A DNA stretch of 64,000 bases from Artemisia argyi (lineage: Eukaryota; Streptophyta; Magnoliopsida; Asterales; Asteraceae), in the NCBI GenBank assembly GCA_030686995.1, contig CM060697.1, positions 104,717,272 through 104,781,271 on the forward strand. Direction: 5' to 3'. A program made the translations under genes and the position numbers. The first letter of the stretch is position 1; each line of letters starts with the position of its first letter. Below the pieces are notes generated by a model. It was given only the letters and a program-made list of their open reading frames with translations, was not told where the DNA came from and ran no database searches. Shown in pieces: positions 11,618-22,027 of the stretch.

Positions 11618-12527
11618 TCCAGAATATATGTAAGATACAAGATATATTCAAAGTAAACAAGAATTTTCTTTGCAAATAATCTAGATATTCAAGTAAAGAT
11701 GAAAAATTAACTAACAAAACCATAACTCTCTTTGCAAATAATCTAAATAATCAGGTAAAGATGAAAAAAAAAACTAACAAAACCAGGAACCAGAATATAA
11801 ATAATCAAGAAACTTTTGGGGTCGGCTTTCGCCTTGCATTTGGCTTCCCTGGACAGGTTGGTTTTGGCTTTCTCCTTTTTGGGTTATCTGGGCAGGTTGT
11901 TTTTGTGTGCAAGTTGGTCTTCACTCCACAAAAGCCACATTCCTTCATTTGTTTCTTTTTAACTCCAAGTGCTTTCTCTCTCTCACTTTTTCGCCTTTTA
12001 TTGCGTTCCTTTTCTGTAATATTGCCTTTGTTGGGTACCCTTGTTGGATTGTTAACTATTCTTTCCTCAGGATTAGCAATTGCATAATGTTCACCAATCA
12101 CATCTCCCGTTTTACTTGAAGGAGGATTTGGCACCTCAGCCTCCACTTCTGTTTTCAAAATCTTTAACTTTTCTACAAAATTACCCATCTTTTCAACATT
12201 ATTGCTTAACCTGAATAAACAATCGTCCACCACAGAATTTGCTTCGTTTGTAAGTCTTTCAACTTCCACATTTTTTCCCCATACCTGTTTCTATTCCTTC
12301 TCAATTTAGGTGGTATTATATCCCTTGTCCAACGCCTCAAAATATACTGGTCTGGAATGACATCAATATCACGGTTCTTGAATACACAGAATATGTGTCG
12401 GCAAAGAAAACCAAATCGGGCAAAATGTCTACAAGTGCATACCACCGACCCATCTTCGACAGTACGCAGTACCTTTTCAAGATTAAAGATTTTTAAAATT
12501 CATCAAGATAATCATATATTCACATAC

Positions 12528-12656
12528 AATCCCATGGGATTCACTGAATCCAATGGGATTCACAGTGAATCCCATGGGATTCAAAATGTAAACAATAGAT
12601 TCACTTTGTCCACAGTGAATCCCATTGGATTGTTTAATGAATCCTATGGGATTCAT
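12528..12656. repeat. Palindrome array 12 (transposase intron 5)
   Basis: Five copies in two sub-clusters within intron 12698-12473. Confidence 0.95.
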
Positions 12657-13395
12657 GTTGATCCACAGATTATTCATGCTGAGTAACAAGTAACATACCT
12701 TATAGTCTATAAATTTCTTCTTTGCTTCTGTTTCGTCTTCCTCTTCTAGTTCTTTAGCAAGTTGCTTATTAAGTTTTCTATAAACCCACGGATTGTTGTC
12801 TCTTATCATGAAAATCTCACAACCTTCTTCAATCTTTAAATCTTGAATCGCACAAGTCCAGCATGCTTCATGCATTTCCGTTTGAATAAGAAGAAATATC
12901 GTTCTAGTATACACTTTTCCAGCATGACGTTCAATCTTTAATGGTGTTACACATCTTGGAGCCGAGTCAAATGTTTGAAAGTCCAAATGTTCTTGCCTAT
13001 AACGTTGCCGTTCCATTGCAGATTCATAGGACATCATGAAACTAACCAACGTTGCTCCTGGGCTCGTGAAACTTTTGAAGAATGAGTTTTCACTTTCCGA
13101 TCTTGATGTTGTTCTCATTAAACCAAACAATGGCGAGTCGATGAAAAAAGCTGGAATCCACATTTGTCGTAGGTTAAACATCTTGGTCATCCATTTGTGA
13201 TTTTGCAAACCAAAATCCTCAATCAACTTAGCCTACTTCTCTTCAAATTCCAACGGTTCCATGTACATATTCCAAACAATTTTCCTAAAACGCTTCTTGA
13301 AATCTGTTTCTACGTATATCTCTTTACAAATCTGTTTTTGATAAAGATACTTTTAGAATCTTATAATCAGCATAAATAACATGATATACATCCAT

Positions 13396-13538
13396 GAATC
13401 CCATGGGATTCATTGTGAATCCCTTGGGATTCACTGTGAATCCCATGGGATTCATTAATAATCCCATGGGATTCATTAATAATCCCATAGGATTCATTAA
13501 TAATCCCATGGGATTCATAGTGAATCCTTTGGGATTCA
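13396..13538. repeat. Palindrome array 13 (transposase intron 4)
   Basis: Seven copies in intron 13562-13332, including symmetric variants CCCTTGGG and CCTTTGGG. Confidence 0.96.
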
Positions 13539-13873
13539 TACAATATAACCTCGACAACTTACCTTTGCTGGAATCTTCTGGTCAATGTGCCACATGCAAA
13601 GTCTGTGTTTCGATCTAGTGAAAACGGCCTCAATTGCTCTCTTCATTGCTCCATCTTGATCTGTTACCACCATAGTAGGTTCTTTTTTGAAAGCAGTCAT
13701 AAACGCTCTTAGCAGCCACGTGTATGATTCAGTATCTTTATGTAAAAGCATTCCCGAACCAAGTGTGACACACTTTCTGTGATTATCGACACCGGTGAAT
13801 GGTACAAACACCATATTGTACCTAAGAGTAATATAAGTTTTAGTGACATACACAATCTCAAAGGATTCATTAT

Positions 13874-13974
13874 GAATCCCATGGGATTCATGAAGAATCC
13901 CATGGGATTCATGAAGAATCCCATAGGATTATCACAGGATCCCATGGGATTCTTCATGAATCACATGGGATTTC
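13874..13974. repeat. Palindrome array 14 (transposase intron 3)
   Basis: Five copies in intron 14010-13822. Confidence 0.95.
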
Positions 13975-14539
13975 AGAATGAACACTTTGCAATATGAATA
14001 AAACACTTACTTGTTGCATCTGAATGTTGCATCAAAAGATACTATATCTCCAAACTCCTTATAATTGCATTTTGCAACTTCATCAGCCCAAAACAAAGCC
14101 ACCAACTCACTTTCTTCGACCTTATACTGAAACGTGAAGTTCGGCACATATATCTTTCTATTTTCCATTTTATCTATAAGCATTTGTGCATCACTTTCCC
14201 CTATGAACATATTAACATCCCGCATTTCATTCTTAAAATCATCAACTGTCCCATGAACATACTCATACCCTCCCTTCATACTCGTTAGCAAGTTGTGAGC
14301 CCGTGTTGGACCAATCTTGTTCTTTGCAGCTTTAATAACAAACATTTTTTCTGATTGTGGCATTCTTCTTTGCTTTTTAGTAAAATGTTTGTACTCTTTT
14401 GGTATGAGCATATGGTTGTGTTTTGCAATAAATTGAACTAGCTTGTATTTTCCAGAAATGACATCCAATTCTAACCTTATACGAGCTTTACAACCTGTTA
14501 TATATAAAAAAAAAAAAACATTTCATAAAATAAATATAA

Positions 14540-14598
14540 GAATCCCTTGGGATTTTCACAGAATCCCATGGGATTTACATTGAATCCCATGGGATTCA
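14540..14598. repeat. Palindrome array 15 (transposase intron 2)
   Basis: Three copies in the 146-nt intron 14640-14495. Confidence 0.95.
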
Positions 14599-15017
14599 AC
14601 ATTATTCAAAAATACATATTACAAGTCTAAAATATGTTACCTGTTACGTGCATAGTTGTATTTCTTTTTTGTTTGTTGCTGTTTTTAGCATCCAAAGTGT
14701 CGATATTAATATGTCTTGGAGCTCCTTCTTTGTTGCACATGATGTATTTGAGTTGTACAATTCCAGATTTTGTTGTTTTTTGTCCTGCTTTTTTTATTTC
14801 AAAACCTCCCGCTTCGGCATAGTTACTGTACATATCTAGAGCTTCATCTATAGTGTCATAGTATTGTCCCTCTTCTGGAATAGGAATTCCTTCTTGTACA
14901 TGAGGCTCCCAATATACTGATCCGCCCGGTGTCTCAGCATGTTCATATAAAGTTGGTCTTGGTGATTTTATAGAATCTGTATATAAAAAGCAGTTGGGAT
15001 TAAGATAACTGAAGTGT

Positions 15018-15181
15018 TAATCCCATGGGATTCTGCAAGAATCCTATGGGATTGACTGCAAAATCCCATGGGATTCAGCATGAATCCCATGAGATTTATC
15101 CATGAATCCCATGGGATTTAATAAAATCCTATGGGATTCATCCATGAATCCCATGGGATATATCCATGAATCCCATGGTAT
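15018..15181. repeat. Palindrome array 16 (transposase intron 1, 3' part)
   Basis: Eight copies, several decayed (CCCATGAG, CCTATGGG, GGATAT ends). Confidence 0.93.
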
Positions 15182-15240
15182 CTTAAATAAACATAATTAT
15201 CATTTTTAGTTTAGCATTTAAACAACAAAATCAGAATCAG

Positions 15241-15516
15241 AGGGATTCATCCATGAGTCCCATGGGATACATACATGAATCCCATGGGATTGTGTATGAA
15301 TCCCATGGGATTCATGTATGAATTACATGGTATCTCAAATTGATAACAAAATTAGAATCCAAAGTATTTATCAATGAATCCCATTGGATTCACACATGAA
15401 TTCCATGGGATTCATGTATGAATTCAATGGTATCTCAAATTAAACAACAAAAAACAAGAATCCGAGGGATTCATCAATGAATCCCATGGGATTCATACAT
15501 GATCCCATGGGATTCA
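15241..15516. repeat. Palindrome array 17 (transposase intron 1, 5' part)
   Basis: About ten copies. A larger unit, ATCAATGAATCCC...GAATT.A.ATGGTATCTCAAATT, repeats two to three times, so this array grew partly by block duplication. Confidence 0.9.
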
Positions 15517-15699
15517 ATCAGATTCCCAAAATTAATCAACAAAATCAGATTCCCAAGGGATTTTACCATCATTTTCCTTCATAGCAACTTCTGTGAGTAA
15601 TCCATCTACATCATCATCTGTAACCACATCATCTACATCAGCTGTAACCACATCATCTATGTCAATCGGATTTGTTGATGATTCCGGCAGTTTTGATGA

Positions 15700-15915
15700 T
15701 AATTCCGACCTTGTTATTGATGAATCCGGTGTTGTTGATGATTCCGGCGGTGTTGTTGATGAATCCGGCCTGATAATTGAAGTTTCCGACTGTTTTTTTG
15801 ATGAATCCAACCTTATAATTGAAGTTTCCGATTGGTTTGTTGATGAATCCGGCCTTACAATTGAAGTTTCCGACTTGTTTTTTTGATGAATCCGGCCATA
15901 TACATGAATCCGCTG
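15700..15915. repeat. Minisatellite in transposase exon 1
   Basis: GATGAATCCGGCCTTATAAT-type units alternating with GAAGTTTCCGAC repeat about every 39-42 bp. They encode DSSTTP/SETSIIRP-like peptide repeats on the minus strand. A T-run at 15881-15888 shifts the frame. Confidence 0.75.
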
Positions 15916-16158
15916 GTGTTGTTGATGAATCCGACGACGTTTTTGTTGATGAATTCGTCAGATTCATGATTATTCCGGCGAGATTTATGTGGATTCCGGC
16001 TAGGTGGATTCCGGCGAGATTTGATGCGTTTGGATGAGAGAGAAATTAGGTGGGACGGTTATGAGAAATTTGATGGAACGGTTATTAGTTTTTGGGTTTT
16101 ATTAAGATATTTGATTTTACTATATTACCCTTCTTTGTATTTTTTGGCTTCATCTAAG

Positions 16159-16240
16159 CCATTAGATTGAAGTTGAATGGATGGTTGAGATTTGTTTATT
16201 TGTTCTCTAGATACTAGTTGTTTTGCATGGATCTCATCTC
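16159..16240. repeat. MULE right terminal inverted repeat
   Basis: Complement of the left repeat with scattered substitutions. It lies upstream of the minus-strand transposase start, so it would also hold that gene's promoter. Confidence 0.8.
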
Positions 16241-16745
16241 ATTTGTAATTCAAAATTTTTGCGTCATAAAAAGTTTAGCAAACAAATTTCGAGACAAACA
16301 ACAAAAGCAAGAAAAGGAGTTTACATCACATCCGAGCAACAAATCATACTAACTCCGGCAAACACAATAGATTACCATTCAAACGTAATCCAGAAAAATC
16401 TTTAGTTTCATTGGATCTTTTGAAAACTTACATGTCTATGGTAAGACTCAGCCTTGAAGAAATATTATCAGCCAACTTTTTTGAATCTTGTTTTCCATAA
16501 ATGATCTTACCAACAAATAAATATCTCAGGAAAAAAACATATATAACACAACTTCCTAGCTACAAAGATATTGTGAGATCCACGGCCGCTTCTCTTTGAA
16601 CGGCACACTCCGTCTAACACAACTACCGTTATTTCAACGGCCATTCAACTTTCGAAAAAGAGACCGAAGGGAAACAAAGTAAACATGTACATAGTGTGTT
16701 TTGTGTCGGCGCTTAAAATTTATCAGATCTAGAAATATCTTAAAA
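16241..16745. other. Intergenic, no gene seen
   Basis: No coding or element signature recognised between the MULE end and the TAA microsatellite. Confidence 0.6.
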
Positions 16746-16760
16746 AATAAATAATAAATA

Positions 16761-16811
<51 letters not shown>
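16746..16811. repeat. (TAA)n microsatellite
   Basis: About 66 bp of AAT/TAA repeats, irregular at the left edge. Confidence 0.97.
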
Positions 16812-16929
16812 TCAAAACATCTCGACTATATGCGCAACACCTGTTAGATGAGGTCCAAACACCACGCAAAAAAACTCAAAGCACCACCAAAACCACAAAA
16901 ACACCACCTAAACCACACACGCAAGAATC

Positions 16930-17155
16930 TACCCGAACTCAAACGCCACCGGAGTTAGTAAGATCCGGTGGTGTTGGTGGCGGATTCAATTGATGGCGGT
17001 GGCAGTGTCTCTGACAGCGGCGGCGCAATAAGCTGGTCATAGTGGTGGTTGATTGTGTGTGGGTTTTTGTTTTTTCTTTTTGCTAGAGAGAGAAATGATT
17101 AAAGATAGGAGTGTGTGTGGTGTGAGTTTTTTTTGGTTATATATAAGGTTTTAGG
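16930..17155 (-). promoter_or_regulatory. Possible promoter and 5' gene fragment
   Basis: On the minus strand, TTATATATAACC (about 17135) is followed by a CT/CA-rich leader. An ATG then opens 36 codons (MTSLLRRRCQRHC..) ending in TGA near 16940. The layout looks like a core promoter and first exon, but no protein family is recognisable. It may be a captured fragment. Confidence 0.25.
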
Positions 17156-17246
17156 TTCGGGTGTTGAATCTTAATTTCAGGTTTGGAAGGAGGCTCGGTG
17201 TTTGGTTGGGGATATTGCTCCTTTATAAAGGAGTATAGATATATAT

Positions 17247-17732
17247 GAGAAGGTTAATGTGAGAACTTTCTTAAAATTCAAAAAATGATAATTATTCTAA
17301 AATATCATTAAAACATTGATACATAATAATTTTAGCAAAGATGCACCAAAATATTATATATTAATACAAGTTAACATTAAATCGGCTAATAACCAACTCA
17401 TACATGAGAAACGGATTACTGATACACAATTAAATTTTTGATACATATTCATTAAAATCTCAAAAAACAAATTTCTTATACATAAATTGATACACCTAAT
17501 ACCCAACAACCACTAAAAACTTGATACACAATACTAAATCTTTATACACATTATACGTTGAATCAAAGTGTATTATTTAGTTTACGTCAATTTTTATAAG
17601 AAAACCCATCAAATCTTTAACAATTTTAGTTTTAATTAATTATGTTTTTATTTTCTTTTAAGTTGAGTGTCATTTGTAAGATTTTGATTGGTTATCATTT
17701 TTACAACTTTAAGAAAGTTCTTATTTGATCTC

Positions 17733-17733
<1 letters not shown>
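17247..17733. mobile_element. Small TIR element (MITE-like)
   Basis: GAGAACTTTCTTAAAATTC...AAAATGATAA at the left pairs with the complement of TTATCATTTTTACAACTTTAAGAAAGTTCTTATTTGATCTC at the right, about 45 bp each. The 400-bp interior is AT-rich and repeats GATACACAAT-like words; no ORF. Superfamily not assigned. Confidence 0.55.

Positions 17734-17735
<2 letters not shown>

Positions 17736-17772
<37 letters not shown>
17736..17772. repeat. (TA)n microsatellite
   Basis: 37 bp of TA repeats, then CACACAC. Confidence 0.97.
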
Positions 17773-17781
<9 letters not shown>

Positions 17782-18312
17782 TACCTCAATACTTATCAAT
17801 TTCTTTATTAAAAAAAACGGTTTATTAGATGTGCGGAAAAACATTATCAAACTGAATGCTCGATCATTTCAGTTCATTTTTGTTGTTGCAGATTTAAATG
17901 GTATAAATTACCAAGGTCGGCGAGGGCATTGTTGGGGCCGTTATATGACGGGAAGGACCTTAGACGTATTGCGAATTAATTTCTAGGAAGGGGAACACGC
18001 TTGAGTGATACATTGACTAATGTTGTCATTCCAGCTTTCGATAAAAAGAACATGCGGCCTGTGATATTCAGCTCATTTAAGGTGACTATCGTTGACTACA
18101 TGCATGTTTCTAAGTCAAACATATATATACTCTGACATATGAATCTAAGTTTAATATATTTCCACGGAAAATATAAGAAACAACCCAATATTGGGCTAAA
18201 TACATGCAGCCAATCAAAAGCCACCGAATCTTCGGGACTTTAATATATATAGCAATATACGAGTAATAAACTTATTATCAAGATACAACTAATTAAACGA
18301 TCTATATATGAA

Positions 18313-18635
18313 CAGGGACGGATGTATATAAGTACGGCCGTACGGGGGCCGGTGCTCCCATAGACCCAAACTAACCGAAAAAATTGAGATTTTATTTTAA
18401 TTCTTTTTTAGTTTTGACATTTTTTCGAAAGTGTCTTCACCCAAAACTCAAATTGCCCCCATCCACATTCTAAAGTCCAACATTCAATACTCTAAAAGCT
18501 TATAAATCCTACATCTCTAAGTAAAAATAGTAAATTTATCATTACGATCCAAGTCTTTTCTTCCGCAATTTTGTTGCTATTGTCAAAAAAATACTTTTTT
18601 TGCCCCCCATATTCTATTTTCCTTTTCCGCCACTA
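18313..18635. mobile_element. hAT-type MITE
   Basis: The ends are CAGGGACGGATG and (complement) TAGTGGCGGAAAAGG, like plant hAT derivatives that begin CAGGGGCGGA. Flanks TATATGAA (18305-18312) and TATATAAA (18636-18643) match 7 of 8, the hAT target-duplication length. It lies in the patatin intron. Confidence 0.65.
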
Positions 18636-19364
18636 TATATAAATATTTTAAATATAGTCTTTTTGAATATCTTAACTACTTATAATAGAGAAATGGTCAA
18701 CGTGGAAATGTGAAAATGTGAAAAACTTAATTTTCGGTCAATCCCAATTTTACCCCTGCAAATGTCAACCGAAACTTAATTGCCTGGTGAATTAATGTCA
18801 ACCGAAAGATGGAAAGTAATAATTAAATTCAATGTTTGTTTCATCTTAACATAATACCCTTGTCAATATAATAAGGAAATGTGAAAACATGCAAAACGTT
18901 AACACCATGCAACATCAGGAAACCACCATGCAAAATCAGGAAACCATATGCAAAACGTTGACAGTATTGCTATCTTTTTGGAAAGTATTGTTATCTTTTT
19001 GCTGGACTCCTATACGAAATGCTGTAAACTACTATACGAAAGGCTATTACAGGCAACTATTAAACTATTGCTAGGAAAGTATAGCTATCTTTTTTGTGGA
19101 CACGAGTGTTTAAAATATGGCCGACTTCTTCAATAAAGAATGAAACCTATTGCAGGAAAGTATTCAAACTCTTGTATCTTAGGCTGGAAAATTAAGGGGA
19201 GTTGTTGCATTAAAAGTAGTGATTTTGTGGAAAATCATGAAACTATATATGCCAAAGGTTTTTTCCATTGCCTATATAAACACATACTGCTATCACTTTT
19301 CTTTCTCTCTAAAACCGGCCCCCACCACAAGCCTATGCTCATCTACCTCACACAAAAAAGCACA

Positions 19365-19430
19365 CATGAACCTTTTCTTTGTTGCCACTGGAATAGCCAC
19401 CACCACTGTTATTCTCTTGGCGGTGGATTA
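19365..19430 (+). other. Short ORF behind a TATA-like box in the Helitron
   Basis: CTATATAAACACATACTG precedes a CT-rich leader, and ATG near 19366 opens 21 codons (MNLFFVATGIATTTVILLAV..) ending TAG. It could be the first exon of a captured secreted-protein gene, but is too short to assign. Confidence 0.2.
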
Positions 19431-19522
19431 GGTGGTTTGGGTAGGTGGCTTTGATGTTTTTATTTGTGCTTTCCGTTCAGATCTAGCCCAATCTACGTGG
19501 TTACTTGGGTGCTTAAATCGGA

Positions 19523-19631
<109 letters not shown>

Positions 19632-20635
19632 CAGATCTATGTAACTCAGAGCGAAAGGGTGGTGTGTTTGTTGGTTCTTTTGGATGGTTTCGATTTTCTT
19701 ACTACACCATCACAACCGTTTTATTGTCGTCTCTAAAGTTAGGTCTATGTGAATTTGAATACGGGGCTGAGTTGCCGATGATTTTATGTTAGGCTTGATT
19801 TGTTTTGGTCATGTTTGGTCTTTTCTTGCATGTTTTGTGATGTTTGGTTGTTTCTATATCTGTTTCCTTTTTGTGATATTTGATGTTTCTTACATGTTTT
19901 GATTTGTTTAGTGAGGTGGTTGAAGTTGTTTAAGAGGTGAAATTTGGAATTAGAACTGGTAGTGATGATCTAACTTTTTTTAGGAAAAGATAATTAAATT
20001 TTTTCTTGGCTAGGCGACATCATATGATGGTTAAGAGGGAAATCCTCTTGCTTGGAAACCTATAGTTTGCTGGCATTCCATGCATTTTTCTTATTGTTCA
20101 TATAATATCTAAAACTTAATTGTTGAAACTTGGATTTTTTTTTTCTTATTGTTCATATAATATCTAAAACGTAATTGTTGAAACTTGGATTTGCTAAGAT
20201 CTAAAGATCTACATTTTTAACCTTTTAATTTTTGCTCTACTTTTCGTTTTATGCCCAAAAATGTTTTGTATGCATTATAAGGTTGCATCTAAAGTTGTTG
20301 AAAGTGAGAGTAGTGTGTTCTTCTGTCATAATAGAATCATTTTTAGTTGGTGTGTGCATTTTTGCATAAACTTATTGATGGATCTATATGTAGTGCTGAA
20401 AATTGGATTAACCTATTAGAATAAAATGATTTTCAAACTTTTGACATGTAGACTAGAAAACTAAAACAAAAGATTCTCGATAGCCCATATAACCAAATAA
20501 TTACATGTAAAAGCAAACAGGGACAATCAATACAAAGACATGACATGGGCAATGACATGGGACTGTTATCAAAGTCAAAACCTCAGTAAAAGAGATACTC
20601 AAAAATTCAAAAAAGTTTACTTACATTTGATAGAA

Positions 20636-20776
20636 CTAGACGAGTACTCGTGCATAGCAACGGAGGTTCCTAGCGGCAGACAATTAACGATATGCGATAT
20701 TAATTACATAGATCTGGAATATCATTAATTGTCTGCTGCTAGGAACCTCCGTTGCTATGCACGGGTACTCGTCTAG
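20636..20776. repeat. 141-bp inverted repeat made of two Helitron 3' ends
   Basis: CTAGACGAGTACTCGTGCAT... at the left is the complement of ...ATGCACGGGTACTCGTCTAG at the right. The arms are about 52 bp with few mismatches and a loop of about 35 bp. Each arm is itself a Helitron 3' terminus with a small hairpin. Confidence 0.85.
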
Positions 20777-20814
20777 TTTGCATAATGGAACAATATTAAA
20801 ACATAAATTACAAC

Positions 20815-21163
20815 CAACTGAGCTAGTTCAGTTGGCCATCAAAGTTTCTTTAAGTGGCTTAGGGAGGGATGTTTAACTAGGGGAGGTCTCAAGTTTGAGT
20901 CCTACCCAGGACTTTTACCCCTTCATGCGATAAAGAAGGAGTAGGCGGGTCTCAAGTCAGCATACAGCCCAATTGTGGGTTCAAGCCTCGCTGAAAGTAT
21001 TTGTGAGATATATTATGAGATAGATGATATAGGGTGTGAAAAACATACAAAGATTTTTGTAAAATTGACTAATTATTTTTAGGACATTTTTATTAAAGAT
21101 TGTGGGTTCAAGCCTCGCTAAAAACATTTGTGAAATATATTGTGAGATAGATGGTAAAGGGTG

Positions 21164-21194
<31 letters not shown>
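20815..21194 (+). mobile_element. tRNA-derived SINE with poly-A tail
   Basis: A box A-like GAGCTAGTTCAGTTGGCC and a box B-like GGTCTCAAGTTTGAGTCC sit at tRNA-like spacing. The body ends in 27 A (21168-21194). A second segment, ATTGTGGGTTCAAGCCTCGCT, and its following about 110 bp occur twice (20972 and 21100), so the tail region was duplicated. No complete tRNA cloverleaf. Confidence 0.6.
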
Positions 21195-21195
<1 letters not shown>

Positions 21196-21398
21196 GTGTA
21201 AATCGTTTTCATGAATGCAATCGCTACCAATAGATATTAATCAACTGATAATGATTATATTACAAAGATTTTGTAGAATTGATTAATTATTTTTAGGACA
21301 TTTTTATTAATAATTTAATAATATAAGTTAATTATTAATCGAAATAAGGAAAATGCATTCACTGATCAGGTTGAACTAAGAACAATGTTTTTTTTAAG
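21195..21398. other. Patatin intron remainder
   Basis: AT-rich intron sequence. TTGATTAATTATTTTTAGGACATTTTTATTAA duplicates a segment of the SINE region (about 21063), so it overlaps an older insertion. Confidence 0.5.
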
Positions 21399-22027
21399 GT
21401 GCCAACAAATCCTAGCATCAATGCGTGCATACAAGATATCTGCATCGCTACTTCGGCTGCTCCCACTTACCTCCCAGGCCATAAGTTTCAAATAGATCGT
21501 CAAGAGTTCAACCTTATCGATGGTGGGGTTGCGGCTAAAAACCCGGTAGGTAACAACTTACAAATACGTGAAGTAGAATAATACTAGGAGCTAGCAACTT
21601 GTCATTTTATGCATAATAAAGACATGTACAGACAATAACAACAACCGTGTTTTTTTTAATTGTAGGCTACTGTTGCACTAGAGGAAATGCTGGTGGATGT
21701 TATGAAAGACTTAAAAGACTCAAAAGATCGCAACACTATGCGCCATCCTTATGGTAAATTTCTCGTGCTTTCGTTAGGGACGGGTTCTTATAAGAACACT
21801 AAGGACAAAGGTCAATATGACGTTAAAACATATTCAAAATGGGGAGTGCTTGGGTGGCTAGTTAAAAATAATTCCCCGTTGACGAAGATTTTCACTCAAG
21901 CAAGTGTTGATTTAGTTGAGTATCATATGAATAATGCCTTTCAGATCCACCAGTGCCCTGATAAGTTTCTCCGCATACAGGTAAGGACCTAACAAACAGT
22001 ACTGTTTGAAAATAATATCATATTCCT

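Larger units (their letters stand above)
11805..15967 (-). pseudogene. MULE transposase (FAR1 DNA-binding, DDE, SWIM, zinc knuckle)
   Basis: Minus-strand exons: 15967-15567, 14976-14641, 14494-14011, 13821-13563, 13331-12699 and 12472-11805. The order fits plant MURA/FAR1-type transposases. There is a Ser/Asp-rich N-terminus, then a FAR1-type DNA-binding region (GGFEIKKAGQKT .. MCNKEG .. GCKARIRLEL). DDE residues follow: D in VSFDATFRCNK|YNMVFVPFTGV, D in VVTDQDGAM, and a probable E in SRSESENSFF. Then comes a SWIM finger (CTCRHFARFGFLCRH) and a C-terminal CX2CX6HX4C knuckle (CGFCGVKTNLHTKTTC). Such enzymes bind the terminal inverted repeats and move the element. Three lesions are visible: a frame change in the T-run near 15881-15888, TAG at 13235-13233 where a Trp codon is expected (EEK*AKLIEDFGL), and a one-base frameshift in the homopolymer 12271-12276. 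This copy is therefore defective. It converges with the protease gene across about 770 bp. Confidence 0.85.
5067..16240. mobile_element. Mutator-like element carrying a ULP1-type protease (Kaonashi-like MULE)
   Basis: An 11.2-kb element is bounded by 82-bp imperfect terminal inverted repeats that both begin GAGA and share stretches such as ATCTCAACCATCCAT. Inside, a C48 (ULP1-like) protease gene on + and a MULE transposase with FAR1, DDE and SWIM domains on - converge tail to tail. This gene pair is known from plant ULP-carrying MULEs (Kaonashi type). I cannot find a clean 9-bp target duplication next to these ends, so the outer bases may be off by a few or the element is old. Both genes have frameshifts and stops, so this copy is probably not autonomous now. 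A 16-bp palindrome is spread through its non-coding DNA and is rare or absent elsewhere in the window. Confidence 0.85.

Noticed and set aside
5715..15516. CRISPR-like repeat-spacer array
   Set aside because: Spacers are only 5-8 bp and not unique, arrays are split by exons, and the context is a plant transposon.
5058..16251. 9-bp target-site duplication for the MULE
   Set aside because: Sequences flanking 5067 and 16240 (CTCGTGTAT and ATTTGTAAT) do not match convincingly, nor do one- or two-base shifts.
20815..20910. Functional tRNA gene
   Set aside because: Box A and box B are recognisable but there is no complete cloverleaf, and a body with a poly-A tail follows, so it is a SINE.
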